Source: Paenibacillus thermotolerans
GTDB lineage: Bacteria; Bacillota; Bacilli; Paenibacillales; YIM-B00363
DNA: 43,188 nt
Assembly (NCBI RefSeq): GCF_028745515.1
Contig: NZ_JAQZSG010000036.1
Coordinates: 1-43,188 of the forward strand
Reading direction: 5' to 3'
Below, in pieces: positions 40,979-43,188 of the stretch; position 1 is the first letter of the stretch, and each line of letters begins with the position of its first letter. Under the pieces are notes generated by a model. That model saw only the letters and a list, made by a program, of their open reading frames with translations. It was not told the DNA's origin and ran no database searches. A program made the translations under genes and the position numbers.

Positions 40979-41815
40979 TCAAAGTAAGCCCAGTGCAAGG
41001 GCCAGTAAGGCGGCGGATGCGCCGCCTGCAAGCGAGCAGGCGACGTTGACGGCATCGTTGTTCCAGCCGGCCCGGCCGCGAATCCGCACGGCCGGCATGC
41101 CGCAGTGGCGGGCTTGCTCGATTTCGCGACCGCAAGTACCGCAGCGGTACATTTGCTGCCATGTGGCGCCGATCCACGAATCGGCAAGCGACCCAATGAG
41201 GCCGGCCAGTCCGGCAATTCCAATCCAGGCAACCGGTCTTAGCGGAGCGGCGACCGCATCCGGCGCGGCTTGGCCGGGAACCGCCAGGAGCAGCGTCCAC
41301 GCCGCGGCTCCGATAAACAGGCCGCCGGCCAGCGAAGCGCCAAAGCCGAGCCCGGAGACGCCTCCGGACGTTCCGGGCGGAACGCGCCGGCCCGTCTTGA
41401 TCGATCTCGGCGGCGTCCGGCTCAAACCGCCGATTTCCGTAGCCCATGTGTCGGCCGTAACCGCCGCTATCACGCCGAGGAAGGAGTACCACCAAAGCGG
41501 ATGCGGCCACGCCCAATTAGCCGTGCACAGCAGCACCCCCAGCCCTCCGTTTGCGAGCACCTGACCGGCATCGCGTCTCCCGGTTTTCTCATAACCGCTT
41601 TCGGCCTTTTCTTTTGCTCGCTTTTTCCACCGGGACCATAATGTCGACGAAACGAAAAAAGCGATGAGAGATCCGAACCAGACTGCGCTTCCGAGCGAGT
41701 ACATCACCGTACCTAGCACCACCGCAGCAAGGAAGCCGGAGCCGGACAGCGACCGTTTCGCGTATGCCGCCCCCGCAATCCCTGCACTACCTGCCAGACC
41801 TATTAACCATTCCAC
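40979..41815 (-). CDS. DUF92 family membrane protein
   Basis: A 278-residue polytopic protein of the DUF92/TIGR00297 family, related to plant phytyl-phosphate kinase VTE6. Visible signatures: KRSLSGSGFLAAVVLGTVMY, RDAGQVLANGGLGVLLC, the strongly conserved VTADTWATEIGGLS and TPPRSIKTGRRVPPGTSGGVS, then SLADSWIGATWQQMYRCGTCGREIEQARHCG with a Cys-rich loop and WNNDAVNVACSLAGG. The function in bacteria is not settled. The frame begins at TTG 41860, but GTG at 41815 is chosen, because GGGGG lies 10 bases before it and the family starts at this helix. Confidence 0.88.
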   Translation of the reverse strand: MEWLIGLAGSAGIAGAAYAKRSLSGSGFLAAVVLGTVMYSLGSAVWFGSLIAFFVSSTLWSRWKKRAKEKAESGYEKTGRRDAGQVLANGGLGVLLCTANWAWPHPLWWYSFLGVIAAVTADTWATEIGGLSRTPPRSIKTGRRVPPGTSGGVSGLGFGASLAGGLFIGAAAWTLLLAVPGQAAPDAVAAPLRPVAWIGIAGLAGLIGSLADSWIGATWQQMYRCGTCGREIEQARHCGMPAVRIRGRAGWNNDAVNVACSLAGGASAALLALALGLL

Positions 41816-42016
41816 TGCTTTCCAACCCCCTATGCTTATATTTAGTATATCCCGGCACAAGCGGTCAACTGGAAATAAGGCTGCCGCTTCCGGCTCGGTC
41901 GATCAATCGGCGTATGCTTGTGTCGTCAGGGATACTTTAGGACGGTCGCATCTGCTTGGGAAATGGTGTAAACTAGTGCCAGTAGTTATCATCAATCGCA
42001 AGGGAGTGCAATCGAG

Positions 42017-42913
42017 ATGGAGCGCAGAAAGTACGGAAACACGGACATGGAAGTCAGCGTGCTCGGATTCGGCGGGGCGGAGATCGGCTTCCAAGGCGCG
42101 GATTCGGCGCAAGTGGAGCGGTTGCTCGGCAGCGCGATCGACGCGGGCCTCAACATCATCGATACTGCGGAATGTTACAAGACGAGCGAGGAGCTGATCG
42201 GCCAAACCGTGGCGCATCGCCGCGGCGAATATTTCTTGTTCACGAAATGCGGACATGCTGCCGGATTATAGGGACAAGATTGGAATCCGAAGACGCTGGC
42301 GGACAGCATCGATAGAAGTTTGAAACGTTTACGCACCGACTATGTAGACGTCATTCACCTGCACAGCTGCAGCGAAGACGTGCTGCGTCAAGGAGACGTC
42401 ATCGACGTGCTGCGCCGGGCCAAAGAGCAAGGCAAGACGCGTTACATCGGTTACAGCGGCGATCATAAGGCGGCGCTCTACGCAGTGACGTGCGGCGCGT
42501 TCGACTCGTTGGAAACGTCGCTGAACGTCGCCGATCAAGAGGCGATCGATCTTACGCTGCCGGAAGCGGCGAAACGCGGAATGGGCGTGACGATCAAGCG
42601 CCCGATCGCGAATGCGTCATGGCAATATGCGACGAGACCCGATAATACGTACATTCAAGCATATTGGGATCGGCTGCAGAAGCTTGCTTACCCGGAGCTC
42701 ACCGGTGACATGCAAGAAGCAGTCGGGAACGCGCTTCGGTTCACATTGAGCGTGCCCGGCGTACATACGGCAATTGTCGGAACGGCGAAGCCGAGCCGCT
42801 GGATCGAGAACGCAAGGATCGTTGCGCAAGGCGCTTTGCCCAAGGAGACTTACGAATCGATTCGACGCCGGTGGAAGGAAGTCGCCGACGAAAGCTGGAT
42901 CGGCCTTGAATAG
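42017..42913 (+). pseudogene. Aldo/keto reductase with one in-frame amber stop
   Basis: The frame starts at ATG 42017 (AAGGGAGTG upstream): RKYGNTDMEVSVLGFGGAEIG, then the catalytic Asp and Tyr in DTAECYKTSEELIG. At codon 85 (42269-42271) a TAG interrupts it. The same frame goes on without a shift: DWNPKTLADSIDRSLKRLRTDYVDVIHLH, TRYIGYSGD and the C-terminal SVPGVHTAIVGTAKPSRW. Total 298 residues, the normal size for NADPH-dependent aldo/keto reductases. A single base change such as C to T (CAG to TAG) explains the stop. The downstream part has no credible independent start. It is a pseudogene, or a base error, unless amber is read through. Confidence 0.85.
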
Positions 42914-42921
42914 TCCATAGA

Positions 42922-42970
42922 AAGAAGCCGGAGCGAGGGCATAACCTCGTGCCGGGCTTCTTGTTTTTTT
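42922..42970 (+). terminator. Rho-independent terminator after the aldo/keto reductase
   Basis: AAGAAGCC (42922-42929) pairs with GGCTTCTT (42955-42962) with an inner CGAGG-CCTCG stem, followed by TTGTTTTTTT. Confidence 0.85.
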
Positions 42971-43016
42971 TATGGGAATATGGTTCGGATAGCCATAAAC
43001 GGTTGAATCTTCAAAA

Positions 43017-43149
43017 TAACGGACACCACAGACGCTATATCGCCATTTTGCCCACCGCCAAATCGCTAACGGACACCACAGACGCTAAATGCCGCTTTTT
43101 GCCGCTTATCATCGCTTTTTCGAGGCAATAACTGCACTGGTGTCCGTTA
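43017..43149. repeat. Intergenic repeat: 21-bp direct repeat in 50-bp phase with an inverted partial copy
   Basis: The 21-bp unit beginning TAACGGACACCACAGACGCT is at 43017-43037 and 43067-43087, identical, start-to-start 50 bases. Its first 12 bases recur inverted as TGGTGTCCGTTA at 43138-43149. ATAACTGCA also occurs twice (43128-43136 and 43178-43186, the second followed by TC). No gene is supported from 42971 to the window end. The 60-codon frame here merely translates the repeat. Confidence 0.75.
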
Positions 43150-43188
43150 AAACTGAAAACTCCGTTCAAAACGCCGAATAACTGCATC

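Noticed and set aside
42949-43131. 60-codon plus-strand frame after the aldo/keto reductase
   Set aside because: It runs through the terminator and the 21-bp repeats; no ribosome site. It is a translation of the repeat.
43017-43149. CRISPR-like array at the right end
   Set aside because: Only two direct repeats of 21 bp, with an inverted partial copy and no cas genes; spacing alone is not enough.

Overview
The window comes from an endospore-forming Bacillota chromosome, most likely Paenibacillaceae (Paenibacillus or Cohnella type). The basis is a SigK C-terminus, a gerA-type germinant receptor, spoVAC-spoVAD-spoVAE, a leuS T-box, and the yqeGH-aroE-nadD-yqeK-rsfS-yqeM / leuS / comER-comEA-comEB-comEC gene order. 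Base composition is moderately GC-rich. The assignment rests on synteny and protein character, not on a database search.

Left part (1-7200). The sigK end is followed by a five-gene minus-strand operon: GT-C glycosyltransferase, GT2 polyprenyl-phosphate sugar synthase, DUF2304, a small ArnE/EmrE-like transporter, and a secreted protein with copper amine oxidase N-terminal-like and PKD-like parts. It looks like a lipid-linked sugar module that makes, flips and transfers a sugar at the cell envelope. A two-component system (OmpR regulator plus HAMP kinase) lies next to it. The same 11-bp TTAAG-type tandem repeats precede both the glycosyltransferase operon and the regulator gene, which suggests a regulon.

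Middle part (7200-32255). A gerAB-gerAA-gerAC operon (gerAC frameshifted) is followed by spoVAC-D-E, a MoxR-DUF58-transglutaminase operon, and the long yqeG to yqeM housekeeping operon covering ribosome maturation, shikimate, NAD and Ap4A functions. Next come T-box-controlled leuS (Leu CTC specifier), convergent comER, and the competence operon comEA - homocysteine synthase - comEB - comEC. yqeI is absent between aroE and nadD, and ComEA has a low-complexity linker in place of its usual middle domain.

Accessory part (32255-40480). This is the most interesting region. A small locus encodes a cysteine-pair MarR regulator, a 14-residue peptide with four cysteines, a 55-residue protein ending in two CC pairs, and an ArsI-type C-As lyase with three CC pairs. 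A nearly identical 17-bp operator precedes both halves of the locus. I infer an organoarsenical/As(III) (or other thiophilic metal) response in which every product carries a vicinal dithiol. Next is an EamA exporter behind a guanine-class purine riboswitch with an enlarged L2 loop and an apparent ON-type terminator platform. Then come an SLH-domain GH3 beta-N-acetylglucosaminidase, a lipoprotein, and an AraC regulator divergent from a pyruvate kinase paralogue broken by a (GGAAA)3 repeat.

Right end (40480-43188). A YdjM-like membrane protein, a DUF92 protein, an aldo/keto reductase with one in-frame amber stop, and an intergenic repeat with a 50-bp period.

No tRNA, rRNA, insertion sequence or CRISPR array was seen. 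Three genes (gerAC, pyk paralogue, aldo/keto reductase) each carry one clean disrupting lesion, so either real pseudogenization or base/assembly errors should be considered.
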